64,000 nucleotides of DNA, taken from Hydractinia symbiolongicarpus. Lineage: Eukaryota; Cnidaria; Hydrozoa; Anthoathecata; Hydractiniidae. A model generated the notes under the pieces. The model was not told the origin of the DNA and did no database searches. It saw nothing but the letters and a program-made list of their open reading frames with translations. Below are positions 27,130 through 37,200 of the stretch, one piece after another. Positions within the stretch are counted from its first letter, which is position 1. Each line of letters begins with the position of its first letter. The position numbers and the translations under genes are program-made. The stretch spans positions 4,280,001 to 4,344,000 of the forward strand of contig NC_079884.1 of assembly GCF_029227915.1 (NCBI RefSeq). Reading direction: 5' to 3'.

Positions 27130-29844
27130 ACCACTAAAACGCATGAGACTTGTAGTTTTTAAAAATGTTTTCATTTTTGATGAGACGCTGAATAAAAGAC
27201 GTTTAATAGCCGGCAAACGAAAACCTGCGATTTCCCATAAATCTCGGACTCGGCCCGTATAGTCAAAAGTATACAAAGAAAGTACCCGGGGTGTAAACTC
27301 ATTTTCCGAACGATTTTTTAAATTATTATTTCACCACTAAAGCCCATGAGACTTGTAGTTTTTAAAAATGTTTTCATTTTTGATGAGACGCTGAATAAAA
27401 GAAGTTTAATTGCCGGCAAACGAAAACCCGCGACTTCCCGTAAATCCCGGACTCGGCCCGTATAGTCAAAAGTATACAAAGAAAGTACCCGGGGTGTAAA
27501 CTCATTTTCCGAACGATTTTTTAAATTATTATTTCACCACTAAAGCCCATGAGACTTGTAGTTTTTAAAAATGTTTTCATTTTTGATGAGACGCTGAATA
27601 AAAGAAGTTTAATTGCCGGCAAACAAAAACCCGCGACTTCCCGTAAATCCCGGACTCGGCCCATATAGTCAAAAGTATACAAAGAAAGTACCCAGGGAGT
27701 AAACTCATTTCCCGAACGATTTTTTAAATTAATTTTCACCACTAAAACGCATGAGACTTGTAGTTTTCAGAATTGTTTTCATTTTTGATGAGACGTTCAA
27801 TGGAAGTTGTTTAATCGCCAGCAAACAAAAACCCGCGATTTCCCGTAAATCCCGGGCTTGGCCCGTATAGTCGAATGTATACAAAGAAAGTACCCAGGGA
27901 GTAAACTCATTTCCCGAACGATTTTTTAAATTATTATTTCACCACTAAAGCCCATGAGACTTGTAGTATTTAAAAATATTTTCATTTTTGATGAGACGCT
28001 AAATAAAAGAAGTTTAATCGCCGGCAAACGAAAACCCGCGACTTCCCGTAAATCCCGGACTCGGCCCGTATAGTCAAAAGTATACAAAGAAAGTACCCAG
28101 GGAGTAAACTCATTTCCCGAACGATTTTTTAAATTATTATTTCACCACTAAAGCCCATGAGACTTGTAGTATTTAAAAATATTTTCGTTTTTGATGAGAC
28201 GCTGAATAAAAGAAGTTTAATCGCCGGCAAACGAAAACCAGCGACTTCCCGTAAATCCCGGACTCGGCCCGTATAGTCAAAAGTATACAAAGAAAGTACC
28301 CAGGGAGTAAACTCATTTGTCGAACGATTTTTTAAATTATTTTTTCACCACTAAAACGCATGAGACTTGTAGTTTTTAAAAATGTTTTCATTTTTGATGA
28401 GACGCTGAATAAAAGACGTTTAATAGCCGGCAAACGAAAACCTGCGATTTCCCATAAATCCCGGACTCGGCCCGTATAGTCAAAAGTATACAAAGAAAGT
28501 ACCCGGGGTGTAAACTCATTTTCCGAACGATTTTTTAAATTATTATTTCACCACTAAAGCCCATGAGACTTGTAGTTTTTAAAAATGTTTTCATTTTTGA
28601 TGAGACGCTGAATAAAAGAAGTTTAATTGCCGGCAAACGAAAACCCGCGACTTCCCGTAAATCCCGGACTCGGCCCGTATAGTCAAAAGTATACAAAGAA
28701 AGTACCCAGGGAGTAAACTCATTTCCCGAACGATTTTTTAAATTAATTTTCACCACTAAAACGCATGAGACTTGTAGTTTTCAGAATTGTTTTCATTTTT
28801 GATGAGACGTTCAATGGAAGTTGTTTAATCGCCAGCAAACAAAAACCCGCGATTTCCCGTAAATCCCGGGCTTGGCCCGTATAGTCGAATGTATACAAAG
28901 AAAGTACCCTGTGAGTAAACTCGTTTCCGAAACGATTTTTTCAATTATCTTTTCACCACTAAAACGCATGAGACTTGCAGTTTTCAAAAATGTTTTCATT
29001 TTTGATGAGACGCTTAATGAAACAGATTTAATCGACGGCAAACGAAAACCCGCGATTTCCCGTAAATCCCGGGCTTGGCCCGTATAGTCGAATGTATACA
29101 AAGAAAGTACCCTGTGAGTAAACTCATTTCCAGAACGATTTTTTAATTTATTTTTTCAACACTAAAACGCATGAGACTTGTAGTTTTCAAAAATGTTTTC
29201 ATTTTTGATGAGACGCTGAATAAAAGAAGTTTAATTGCCGGCAAACGAAAACCCGCGACTTCCCGTAAATCCCGGACTCGGCCCGTATAGTCAAAAGTAT
29301 ACAAAGAAAGTACCCAGGGAGTAAACTCGTTTCCGAAACGATTTTTTCAATTATCTTTTCACCACTAAAACGCATGAGATTTGCAGTTTTCAAAAATGTT
29401 TTCATTTTTGATGAGACGCTTAATGAAACAGGTTTAATCGCCGGCAAACGAAAACCCGCGATTTCCCGTAAATCCCGGGCTTGGCCCGTATAGTCGAATG
29501 TATACAAAGAAAGTACCCTGTGAGTAAACTCATTTCCAGAACGATTTTTTAATTTATTTTTTCAACACTAAAACGCATGAGACTTGTAGTTTTCAAAAAT
29601 GTTTTCATTTTTGATGAGACGCTTAATGAAAGAGGTTTAATCGCCGGCAAACGAAAACCCGAGATTTCCCGTAAATCCCGGGCTTGGCCCGTAGATTCAA
29701 AAGTATACAAAGAAAGTACCCAGGGAGTAAACTAATTTCCCGAACGATTTTTTAAATTATTATTTCACCACTAAAGCCCATGAGACTTGTAGTATTTAAA
29801 AATATTTTCATTTTTGATGAGACGCTGAATAAAAGAAGTTTAAT
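27130..29844. repeat. Left-arm satellite immediately before the LINE, with a 1014-bp repeat
   Basis: A stretch with GCATGAGACTTGTAGTTTTC plus an unusual AGAATTGTTTTC, a TTCAATGGAAG variant and GGGCTTGGCCCG recurs about 1014 bp apart (near 27770 and 28785), which is five monomers. The last monomer before the LINE begins at 29780 and is interrupted after TTTAAT at 29844. No other feature is seen in this stretch. Confidence 0.75.
29839..29844. repeat. LINE target-site duplication, 5' copy (TTTAAT)
   Basis: The satellite reads AGAAGTTTAAT up to 29844 and then changes to the element's GGCAAG. The same six bases follow the A tail at 34178-34183. Confidence 0.88.
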
Positions 29845-29987
29845 GGCAAGTAAAGCTTAAACGGGTTTTCCCGCCGTGTGTATCGAGCTTGTTTCCCAGA
29901 GCTTTTTGAGATAAACTTCGAAAGTAGTTCCTCAAAACATTTTTAAAATATACATTTCCTTTAGCTTCCGAGGCACAACTGAGCAGC
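29845..29987 (+). other. LINE 5' untranslated leader
   Basis: 143 bases between the satellite junction and the first ATG of ORF1. In the ORF1 frame an upstream TAG at 29925-29927 separates the leader from ORF1, and no in-frame ATG precedes 29988. A small inverted repeat (CGGG, TTTT, CCCG) lies at 29862-29873. LINE promoters are internal and normally lie in this region, but I see no TATA-type motif to mark. The element may be slightly 5'-truncated; without relatives its true start is unknown. Confidence 0.7.
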
Positions 29988-30395
29988 ATGGAAAATTTAA
30001 CTAATACACCAATTGTAAAATTCATTGATACACCACTTCGTAAAATAAGCTCGACTTCAGATATTCCTATAATTCTTGAAAGAAATGGTGTTAAAGAAAG
30101 TGATGAATCGTTTATAGACCGCATGTATTCAAACATCAACTTACAAAAAATGAAAGGTGAGCTAATACACGATCTTAAACACTACCTTGATGAATGTGTT
30201 AAAAATGTTGCTCTGTCAAACCGTCACGTTTCTACTGAATGGGATAGTAGTAAAATGTTTAGTGTGTTCGAGGAAAGGATTTTATTTTTGGAAAAGGAAG
30301 TAAATGCCAAAAATGAAATGATACAAATGTTATTAGCGACGAAATCATCAACGCGTGACGACATACTACATAACTCTCATAGCTTCAACAAATAA
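29988..30395 (+). pseudogene. LINE ORF1, N-terminal part (coiled-coil-like), ends at premature TAA
   Basis: 135 codons from ATG 29988 to TAA 30393-30395. The N-terminus begins MENLTNTPIVKFIDTP. The C-terminal third has a heptad-like, charged helix (FEERILFLEKEVNAKNEMIQ, about residues 93-112) that looks able to form a coiled coil, as expected for an ORF1 protein that self-associates on the element's RNA. The same frame continues open through 30396-31067 into the SGNH domain, so I read the TAA as a nonsense change within ORF1, not a natural end. No cysteine-knuckle or RRM motif is visible. An alternative is that this is a separate small protein, but the open frame downstream argues against that. 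Confidence 0.72.
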
Positions 30396-31070
30396 AAATC
30401 TTGCGAAACAAACGAGAATTTTACAATTCCCAAGGACACCGTTAAGGCAAAAATCATTAAACAGAGTTCCTTTATTCACGCAAATCGCTTTGAAAACTTG
30501 CCCATTGATGAAATAATGGATGATGTAAATAGTGTTGCCAACGAAGTGCCGCATAAAACGCCGCGAAGGAGATCTGACAAAAAATCTAAAGTTACGCAAA
30601 TAATTGGAGACTCGATTGTAAAAGAAGTGAAGGGCTGGAAACTTTCTTCAAACGAGAACAAGATTATAGTGAAATCCTTCTCTGAAGCCACGACTAAATG
30701 CATGGAAAGTTACGCAATACCAACTACGAACATGTCTCCCGATAACATTATTATTCATTGTGGCACTAACGATCTTAATAGAATCGAAACCGATCAAATT
30801 GCTCAAAACATAGTAAAATTGGCTATTAAATTGAAATCTGGCGAAAATAATGTAATGATATCGGGCATAATTCCAGGAAAAGACAGACTAAATGAAAAGG
30901 TAATGGCAGTCAACAAATCTCTCGCTCATCTTTGCGAACAAAGAAACATCGGCTTTATCAATAATGATAATATAAACCCCGACTTACATTTGAATAGAAG
31001 TCGCCTTCACCTAAATATGAAAGGGACTTCAATATTGTCTCGGAACTTTCTACAGGTGATTGAGGATTGA
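30396..31070 (+). pseudogene. LINE ORF1, C-terminal part with SGNH/GDSL-like esterase domain
   Basis: Open in the same frame from just after the TAA at 30393 to TGA 31068-31070; the first internal ATG is at 30498 (190 residues from there). Numbering from that Met, a basic segment PRRRSDKKSK (22-31) precedes the domain. IIGDS (35-39) is SGNH block I with the nucleophile Ser39. HCGTNDL (87-93) is block III with Asn91. LHLNMKG (170-176) is the C-terminal block with His171. The usual acidic residue three before that His is Ser168, so the classical triad looks incomplete. Block II glycine is also not obvious (SFSEATTK, 60-67). Esterase-like ORF1 proteins are described for CR1-type LINEs; the role is unsettled, possibly RNA or membrane binding rather than catalysis. 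There are 33 open codons between the TGA and the ORF2 ATG. Confidence 0.8.
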
Positions 31071-31169
31071 CACAAAAAACCTGTCGAAATTTACGACACA
31101 GATCCACCGAACACTGCCTCAGATACTTTTGATTCAACATATGATATTTTCACTCTACGTCGCAGTAAC

Positions 31170-32132
31170 ATGTGTAACTTGATAGTCGGTCATTTGAACG
31201 TAAACTCTTTGCGAAACAAGTTCGAAGAAATTGATTTAACTTTCAAGCACAATATTGATGTTCTGCTTCTAACTGAAACGAAAATAGATGAATCGTTCAC
31301 TGATGCTCAATTTAAGTTAGATAATTACGCAATTCTGAGGAAAGATAGAAATGGACATGGTGGCGGTATTTTACTCTATATAAATGAAAATATTCCCTTC
31401 AAAGTGTTGCGAAAATATACTTTACCGGATGATATCGAAGTTTTAGTTGTCGAAATAAATCTTCGAAAACGCAAATGGCTTTTAATCGGTGCATATAAAC
31501 CACCGTTACAAAAAAATTACTACTTTTTAACTCAAATCGCAAATGTATTGATTTCACATCTCAACTATCACGAAAACATCATAATTATGGGTGATTTAAA
31601 CATGGAAATAAGTGACACAGATTTCGATAACTTCATTTCAACATACGACCTCCATAGACTAATCAAATCACCAACCTGCTTTAAGTCAAGTACTTCGCCT
31701 TCTTGCATTGATCACATATTAACAAATCAACCAAATTTCTTTAAAAATAGTGTAACAATCGAAACTGGCATATCAGATTGGCATTTATTTGTTGGAAGTG
31801 TGATGAGAATGAACGTGATTAAAGGCGACCCAATTGTGAAACACTACAGAAATTACAACAAAATTGACTACTTTGATTTTAAAAGAACATTATCAATGAA
31901 CTTTTTGAAATTACTTGAGAACAATTACGACTTTAACCAATTCAACTTATGCATCACGTCTACGCTAAAGCATTTTGCACCATTGAAAAAGAAAATACTA
32001 AGATTCAATAACGCACCTTTTATCACCAAGGAGCTTCGCAAAGCTATTATGCACAGATCCAAACTTCGTAGCATATATAACAAATCACGATCAAAAGAAA
32101 ATTGGTCCAACTTCACTAGACAGAGAAACTAG
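31170..32132 (+). pseudogene. LINE ORF2, APE-type endonuclease part, ends at premature TAG
   Basis: 320 codons from ATG 31170 to TAG 32130-32132. It matches the exonuclease-endonuclease-phosphatase fold used by LINEs to nick target DNA. Visible motifs are GHLNVNSL (7-14, Asn10), LLLTETKID (32-40, Glu36), HGGGILLY (63-70), IMGDLN (139-144, Asp142 and Asn144), CIDHILTN (179-186, Asp181) and SDWH (202-205, Asp203 and His205). All expected metal and catalytic residues appear present. The frame before the ATG is open back to the ORF1 stop, so the start is the first Met and not certain. After the TAG the same frame continues without a shift (CVSLLRK...), which makes this a nonsense change in the endonuclease-RT linker. 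Confidence 0.88.
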
Positions 32133-32837
32133 TGTGTTTCCTTATTACGAAAAACCAGACGTTCGTATTTCAAGGGTTTACGTATGACAAGCATTACTGA
32201 TAATAAAAAGTTCTGGAAGTCTGTCAAGCCATTGTTTTCAAACGTTAGTTATAACACCAACAAAATTATCTTAATCGAGAAAGAAAAGATAGTCACCGAC
32301 GAACAAAAATTATGCAAAATCTTCAATGAATATTACACCAACATCACGAAAAATTTACCAATCAAACCAAACGATGATACACATACAGCAACCATTCACG
32401 ATGCAATCCACTCGTATACTAATCACATCAGTATTTTGAAAATTCGTGAAAATGTGGGTTATGATGAAAAGTTCTATTTTTCGCTGGTTGAACAGCCTGA
32501 TGTTCTCAAAGTCATCAAAGACATGGATGCAAAGAAATCTTCTGTTAGTGGTGATTTTCCAGTTTTTATGTTGAAAAAGTTTATTCATATCTTTGTTCCT
32601 ATCCTCACTAATATTATAAATTTTTGTTTACAGTCTAATATTTTTCCTGATGATTTAAAACTTGCAGAGGTTATACCTGTTTTTAAGAAGGATGACTGTA
32701 ATGATAAGGAGAACTATAGACCTGTTAGCTTGCTTCCCTGTTTATCAAAGGTTTTTGAAAGAATTATTCTTAATCAAATGCACACTTTTATGCATGACAA
32801 ACTCAGCCCTCATCTATCAGGCTTCAGAAAGGGTTAA
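32133..32837 (+). pseudogene. LINE ORF2, linker and N-terminal reverse transcriptase part
   Basis: Open in the ORF2 frame from 32133 to TAA 32835-32837; the first internal ATG is at 32184. It begins with the thumb-side linker (CVSLLRK, then TDNKKFWKSVKP), which is characteristic of LINE ORF2. It then shows the early RT blocks: PDDLKLAEVIPVFKKDD, NYRPVSLLPCLSKVFERI and SGFRKG. The stop follows SGFRKG, where relatives have an aromatic residue and then a run such as NTQYALIRMIE; that run is present immediately downstream in the same frame. The stop removes everything from the palm onward, so it alone would abolish reverse transcription. Confidence 0.87.
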
Positions 32838-34103
32838 AATACACAATATGCTCTCATTCGAATGATTGAACAATGGAAAAGCACACTTGATAATAAGGGT
32901 GTAGTTGGAGCAGTGCTAATGGACCTTTCAAAAGCTTTTGATACTATCAACCATGATTTGCTTATTGCAAAGCTGCATGCCTATGGTTTTTCTGAATCTT
33001 CTTTATTATTTATTCACTCATACTTGAAAAATCGTTTTCAGAGAACCAGAATAAATTCTTCTTTTAGCGAATGGCTTCCTCTTCAAGTTGGAGTTCCACA
33101 AGGATCAATCTTAGGACCTCCTTTCTTCAATTATTCTATAAAAGATTTATTCTGGTTCACTATTCAATCATCCCTTTGTAACTTTGCAGATGATAACACC
33201 TTATATGCTTGTAAAAATTCATTAGAAGATGTAAAACAAACACTGCTTACTAATTTGGTCATAGTTAATAATTGGTTTTATGAAAATTACTTAGCAATAA
33301 ATTTGAAAAAGTATCAATATATTGTATTAGGTCATCACGATGAAAGTGTGATATTTAACCATTTGAAAATTGCGTGTAAATCGTCTGTAGTGCTTCTTGG
33401 TGTTACGATTGACTTGAGACTAAACTTTCATTCGCATGTCAAAAACATCTGTAATAAGGCTAGTAGGAAACTCAACGTGCTTCAAAGGATATCTTCCTTT
33501 TTGACACCCAAGATGAAGCGTTTTCTCTTCAATTCATTTATTTTGTCTCAGTTTTCTTACTGTCCCTTAGTATGGATGTTTTGTGGAAAAGTTGCGAATA
33601 ATCGAATCAATCGTATTCATGAACGTTGTCTAAGAATCATACAGGACGATATAAATGGCAGTTACGATGAACTTTTATCTTTATGTAATGTTAAAAATAT
33701 TCACATCATCAATTTACAGAATTTAATGAAAGAGGTTTACAAATTTTTAAATGGATTGTCACCTCTATATATGAACGAGATATTTTCTGTTAGGGAAAAC
33801 AAGTACAACCTTCGTTGCTTTAATTTGATCAGGCGACCAACTTGTCGGACAACGTACTATGGCTTAAATACTTTATCAAATATTGCAGGGAAGCTATGGA
33901 TATCTGTGCCTGACGCTACAAAGAATGCTCCTTCTCTCGAAGCCTTCCGTAGCTCAATAAAATTTTGGGAAGGTGATGTTTGCACCTGTAAAATATGCAT
34001 GGATATACCATACATATTTTACCTTTACTTATTTATTTATTTATTTTTCTTATTTTTTATCGCTGTTTGCCTTGTTTTACGTTTTGTTGTCGATTTAAAT
34101 TAG
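32838..34103 (+). pseudogene. LINE ORF2, reverse transcriptase palm, thumb and C-terminal domain
   Basis: Open from 32838 to TAG 34101-34103; the first internal ATG is at 32862. Motif A is MDLSKAFDTINH, with the catalytic Asp codon at 32922-32924. Motif B is GVPQGSILGP. Motif C is FADD at 33183-33194 (FADD in place of the common YADD, and known in LINEs). A thumb and connection region follows. Near the end is CTCKIC, a short cysteine motif seen at the C-terminus of related elements. The last ~35 residues are very hydrophobic because the frame runs through a (TTTA)n stretch. No RNase H motif is seen. The catalytic residues are intact, so the defect is the upstream stop and not the active site. 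Confidence 0.9.
34029..34047 (+). repeat. (TTTA)n simple repeat in the LINE 3' end
   Basis: About four to five units of TTTA, followed by more T-rich sequence. It lies inside the formal end of ORF2 and encodes a Leu/Ile/Tyr/Phe-rich tail. It may be old 3' untranslated sequence read through, or a genuine hydrophobic C-terminus. Confidence 0.75.
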
Positions 34104-34135
34104 TTATCTAAATACTATTGTATCTATCGACGTTA

Positions 34136-34141
34136 AATAAA
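34136..34141 (+). promoter_or_regulatory. AATAAA polyadenylation signal of the LINE
   Basis: AATAAA lies 10 bases before the A tract at 34151 and after the ORF2 stop at 34103. This spacing fits cleavage and polyadenylation of the element's transcript. Confidence 0.75.
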
Positions 34142-34150
34142 GAGAAAATC

Positions 34151-34177
34151 AAAAAAAAAAAAAAAAAATCAAAAAAA
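34151..34177 (+). other. LINE A-rich 3' tail
   Basis: Eighteen A, then TC, then seven A, directly before the 3' TTTAAT duplication. It is the mark of RNA-primed insertion. The TC interruption repeats the ATC just before the first A run. Confidence 0.9.
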
Positions 34178-34183
34178 TTTAAT
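34178..34183. repeat. LINE target-site duplication, 3' copy (TTTAAT)
   Basis: Follows the A tail and joins directly to CGCCGGC of the interrupted monomer. It matches 29839-29844. Confidence 0.88.
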
Positions 34184-34299
34184 CGCCGGCAAACGAAAAC
34201 CCGCGACTTCCCGTAAATCCCGGACTCGGCCGGTATAGTCGAATATATACAAAGAAAGTACCCTGTGAGTAAACTCATTTCAAAAACCATTTTTTAAAT

Positions 34300-37200
34300 T
34301 ATCTTTCCACCACTAAAACGCATAAGACTTGTAGTTTTCAAAAATGTTTTCATTTTTGATGAGACGCTGAATAAAAGAAGTTTAATCGCCGGCAAACGAA
34401 AACCCGCCATTTCCCGTAAACCCCTGACTAGGTCCGTATAATCAAAAGTATACAAAGAAAGTACCCAGGGAGTAAACTCATTTCCCGAACGACTTTTTAA
34501 ATTATTTTTTCAGCACTAAAACGCATGAGACTTGTAGTTTTTAAAAATGTTTTCATTTTTGATGAGACGCTGAATAAAAGACGTTTAATCGCCGGCAAAC
34601 GAAAACCCGCCATTTCCCGTAAACCCCGGACTCGGCCCGCATAGTCAAAATATACAAAGAAAGTACCCAGGGAGTAAACTCATTTCCTGAACGATTTTTT
34701 AAATTATTTTTTCAGCACTAAAACGCATGAGACTTGTAGTTTTTAAAAATGTTTTCATTTTTGATGAGACGCTGAATAAAAGACGTTTAATCGCCGGCAA
34801 ACGAAAACCCGCCATTTCCCGTAAACCCCGGACTCGGCCCGCATAGTCAAAATATACAAAGATAGTACCCAGGGAGTAAATTCATTTCCCGAACGTTTTT
34901 TTAAATTATTATTTCACTACTAAAGCCCATGAGACTTGTAGTATTTAAAAATATTTTCATTTTTGATGAGACGCTGAATAAAAGAAGTTTAATCGCCGGC
35001 AAACGAAAACCCGTGACTTCCCGTAAATCCCGGACTCGGCCCGTATAGTCAAAAGTATACAAAGAAAGTACCCAGGGAGTAAACTCATTTCCCAAACGAT
35101 TATTTAAAATATTATTTCACCACTAAAGCCCATGAGACTTGTAGTATTTAAAAATATTTTCATTTTTGATGAGACGCTGAATAAAAGAAGTTTAATCGCC
35201 GGCAAACGAAAACCCGCCATTTCCCGTAAACCCCGGACTAGGTCCGTATAATCAAAAGTATACAAAGAAAGTACCCAGGGAGTAAACTCATTTCCCGAAC
35301 GACTTTTTAAATTATTTTTTCAGCACTAAAACGCATGAGACTTGTAGTTTTTAAAAATGTTTTCATTTTTGATGAGACGCTGAATAAAAGACGTTTAATC
35401 GCCGGCAAACGAAAACCCGCCATTTCCCGTAAACCCCGGACTCGGCCCGCATAGTCAAAAGATACAAAGAAAGTACCCAGGGAGTAAACTCATTTCCTGA
35501 ACGATTTTTTAAATTATTTTTTCAGCACTAAAACGCATGAGACTTGTAGTTTTTAAAATTGTTTTCAATTTTGATGAGACGGTGAATAAAAGAAGTTTAA
35601 TCGCCGGCAAACGAAAACCTGCGATTTCCCGTAAATCCTGGACTCGGTCCGTATAGTCAAAAGTATACAGAGAAAGTACCCAGGGAGTAAACTCATTTCC
35701 TAAACGATTTTTTAAATTATTATTTCACCACTAAAACGCATGAGACTTGTAGTTTTCAAGAATAATTTCATTTTTGATGAGACGCTGAATAAAAGCAGTT
35801 TAATCGCCGGCAAACGAAAAACTGCGATTTCCCGTAAATCCCGGACTCGGCCCGTATAGTCAAAAGTATAGAAAGAAAGTACCCAGGGTGTAAACTCATT
35901 TCGCGAACGATTTTTTAAATTATTTTTTCACCACTAAAACGCATAAGACTTGTAGTTTTCAAAAATGTTTTCATTTTTGATGAGACGCTGAATAAAAGAA
36001 GTTTAATCGCCGGCAAACGAAAACCCGCCATTTCCCGTAAACCCCGGACTAGGTCCGTATAATCAAAAGTATACAAAGAAAGTACCCAGGGAGTAAACTC
36101 ATTTCCCGAACGACTTTTTAAATTATTTTTTCAGCACTAAAACGCATGAGACTTGTAGTTTTTAAAAATGTTTTCATTTTTGATGAGACGCTGAATAAAA
36201 GACGTTTAATCGCCGGCAAACGAAAACCCGCCATTTCCCGTAAACCCCGGACTCGGCCCGCATAGTCAAAATATACAAAGAAAGTACCCAGGGAGTAAAC
36301 TCATTTCCTGAACGATTTTTTAAATTATTTTTTCAGCACTAAAACGCATGAGACTTGTAGTTTTTAAAAATGTTTTCATTTTTGATGAGACGCTGAATAA
36401 AAGACGTTTAATCGCCGGCAAACGAAAACCCGCCATTTCCCGTAAACCCCGGACTCGGCCCGCATAGTCAAAATATACAAAGATAGTACCCAGGGAGTAA
36501 ACTCATTTCCCGAACGTTTTTTTAAATTATTATTTCACCACTAAAGCCCATGAGACTTGTAGTATTTAAAAATATTTTCATTTTTGATGAGACGCTGAAT
36601 AAAAGAAGTTTAATCGCCGGCAAACGAAAACCCGTGACTTCCCGTAAATCCCGGACTCGGCCCGTATAGTCAAAAGTATACAAAGAAAGTACCCAGGGAG
36701 TAAACTCATTTCCCAAACGATTATTTAAAATATTATTTCACCACTAAAGCCCATGAGACTTGTAGTATTTAAAAATATTTTCATTTTTGATGAGACGCTG
36801 AATAAAAGACGTTTAATCGCCGGCAAACGAAAACCCGCCATTTCCCGTAAACCCCGGACTCGGCCCGCATAGTCAAAAGATACAAAGAAAGTACCCAGGG
36901 AGTAAACTCATTTCCTGAACGATTTTTTAAATTATTTTTTCAGCACTAAAACGCATGAGACTTGTAGTTTTTAAAATTGTTTTCAATTTTGATGAGACGG
37001 TGAATAAAAGAAGTTTAATCGCCGGCAAACGAAAACCTGCGATTTCCCGTAAATCCTGGACTCGGTCCGTATAGTCAAAAGTATACAGAGAAAGTACCCA
37101 GGGAGTAAACTCATTTCCTAAACGATTTTTTAAATTATTATTTCACCACTAAAACGCATGAGACTTGTAGTTTTCAAGAATAATTTCATTTTTGATGAGA

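Larger units (their letters stand above)
1..29844. repeat. 203-bp satellite array, left arm
   Basis: Tandem head-to-tail monomers. Taking ATGAGACTTGTAG as the phase mark, successive marks fall at 194, 397, 600, 802 and 1005, a spacing of 202-203 bp that continues across the arm. Each monomer has the same order: ATGAGACTTGTAG, an A/T-tract stretch, GATGAGACGCTGAATAAAAG, a CpG-rich block around GCCGGCAAACGAAAACC, TTTCCCGTAAATCCCGG, GTATAGTC, GTATACAAAGAAAGTACC, GTAAACTCATTTCC, then a T-rich stretch ending CACCACTAAAACGC. There is no conserved reading frame: 203 is not a multiple of three, so any frame shifts at each unit. Monomers fall into variant families that recur in ordered blocks (higher-order repeats). 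The array starts before base 1. A monomer of about 200 bp is typical of centromeric or heterochromatic satellite, but location cannot be read from this window. Confidence 0.97.
29845..34177 (+). mobile_element. CR1/L2-like non-LTR retrotransposon (LINE), near full length, inactivated
   Basis: About 4.33 kb of non-satellite sequence. In order it has a short leader (29845-29987), ORF1 with an SGNH/GDSL-like domain, ORF2 with an APE endonuclease and a reverse transcriptase, an AATAAA signal and an A-rich tail. The ends are defined by return of the satellite and by a 6-bp direct repeat, TTTAAT, on both sides. Phase marks of the interrupted monomer are 29780 and 34322. Subtracting the insert and one TTTAAT leaves exactly 203 bp, so nothing was lost at the target. 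Coding sequence is in one frame throughout, with four in-frame stops (30393, 31068, 32130, 32835). SGNH-type ORF1 proteins are known from CR1/L2 elements; the precise clade cannot be fixed without a tree. With three premature stops it is probably not autonomous. Confidence 0.95.

Noticed and set aside
1-29844. CRISPR-like array of regular repeats
   Set aside because: There are no unique spacers; repeat and intervening sequence are both conserved. Period, variant families and the eukaryotic LINE all fit satellite DNA.
29840-30139. Minus-strand 99-codon frame over the LINE 5' end
   Set aside because: It lies antisense to ORF1 and spans the satellite junction. It has no recognisable domain and is most simply a shadow of ORF1.
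30393-32837. Alternative genetic code explaining the in-frame stops
   Set aside because: All three stop codons (TAA, TGA, TAG) occur as interruptions or boundaries and ORF2 also ends in TAG. A single reassigned codon cannot explain this; pseudogene decay is simpler.
32662-32865. Plus-strand 67-codon frame overlapping the reverse transcriptase
   Set aside because: It is a different frame inside clear RT motifs, so it is a shadow.
29845-34177. LTR retrotransposon or endogenous virus
   Set aside because: There are no long terminal repeats, protease, integrase or RNase H. APE endonuclease, RT motifs, an A tail and a 6-bp target duplication identify a non-LTR element.
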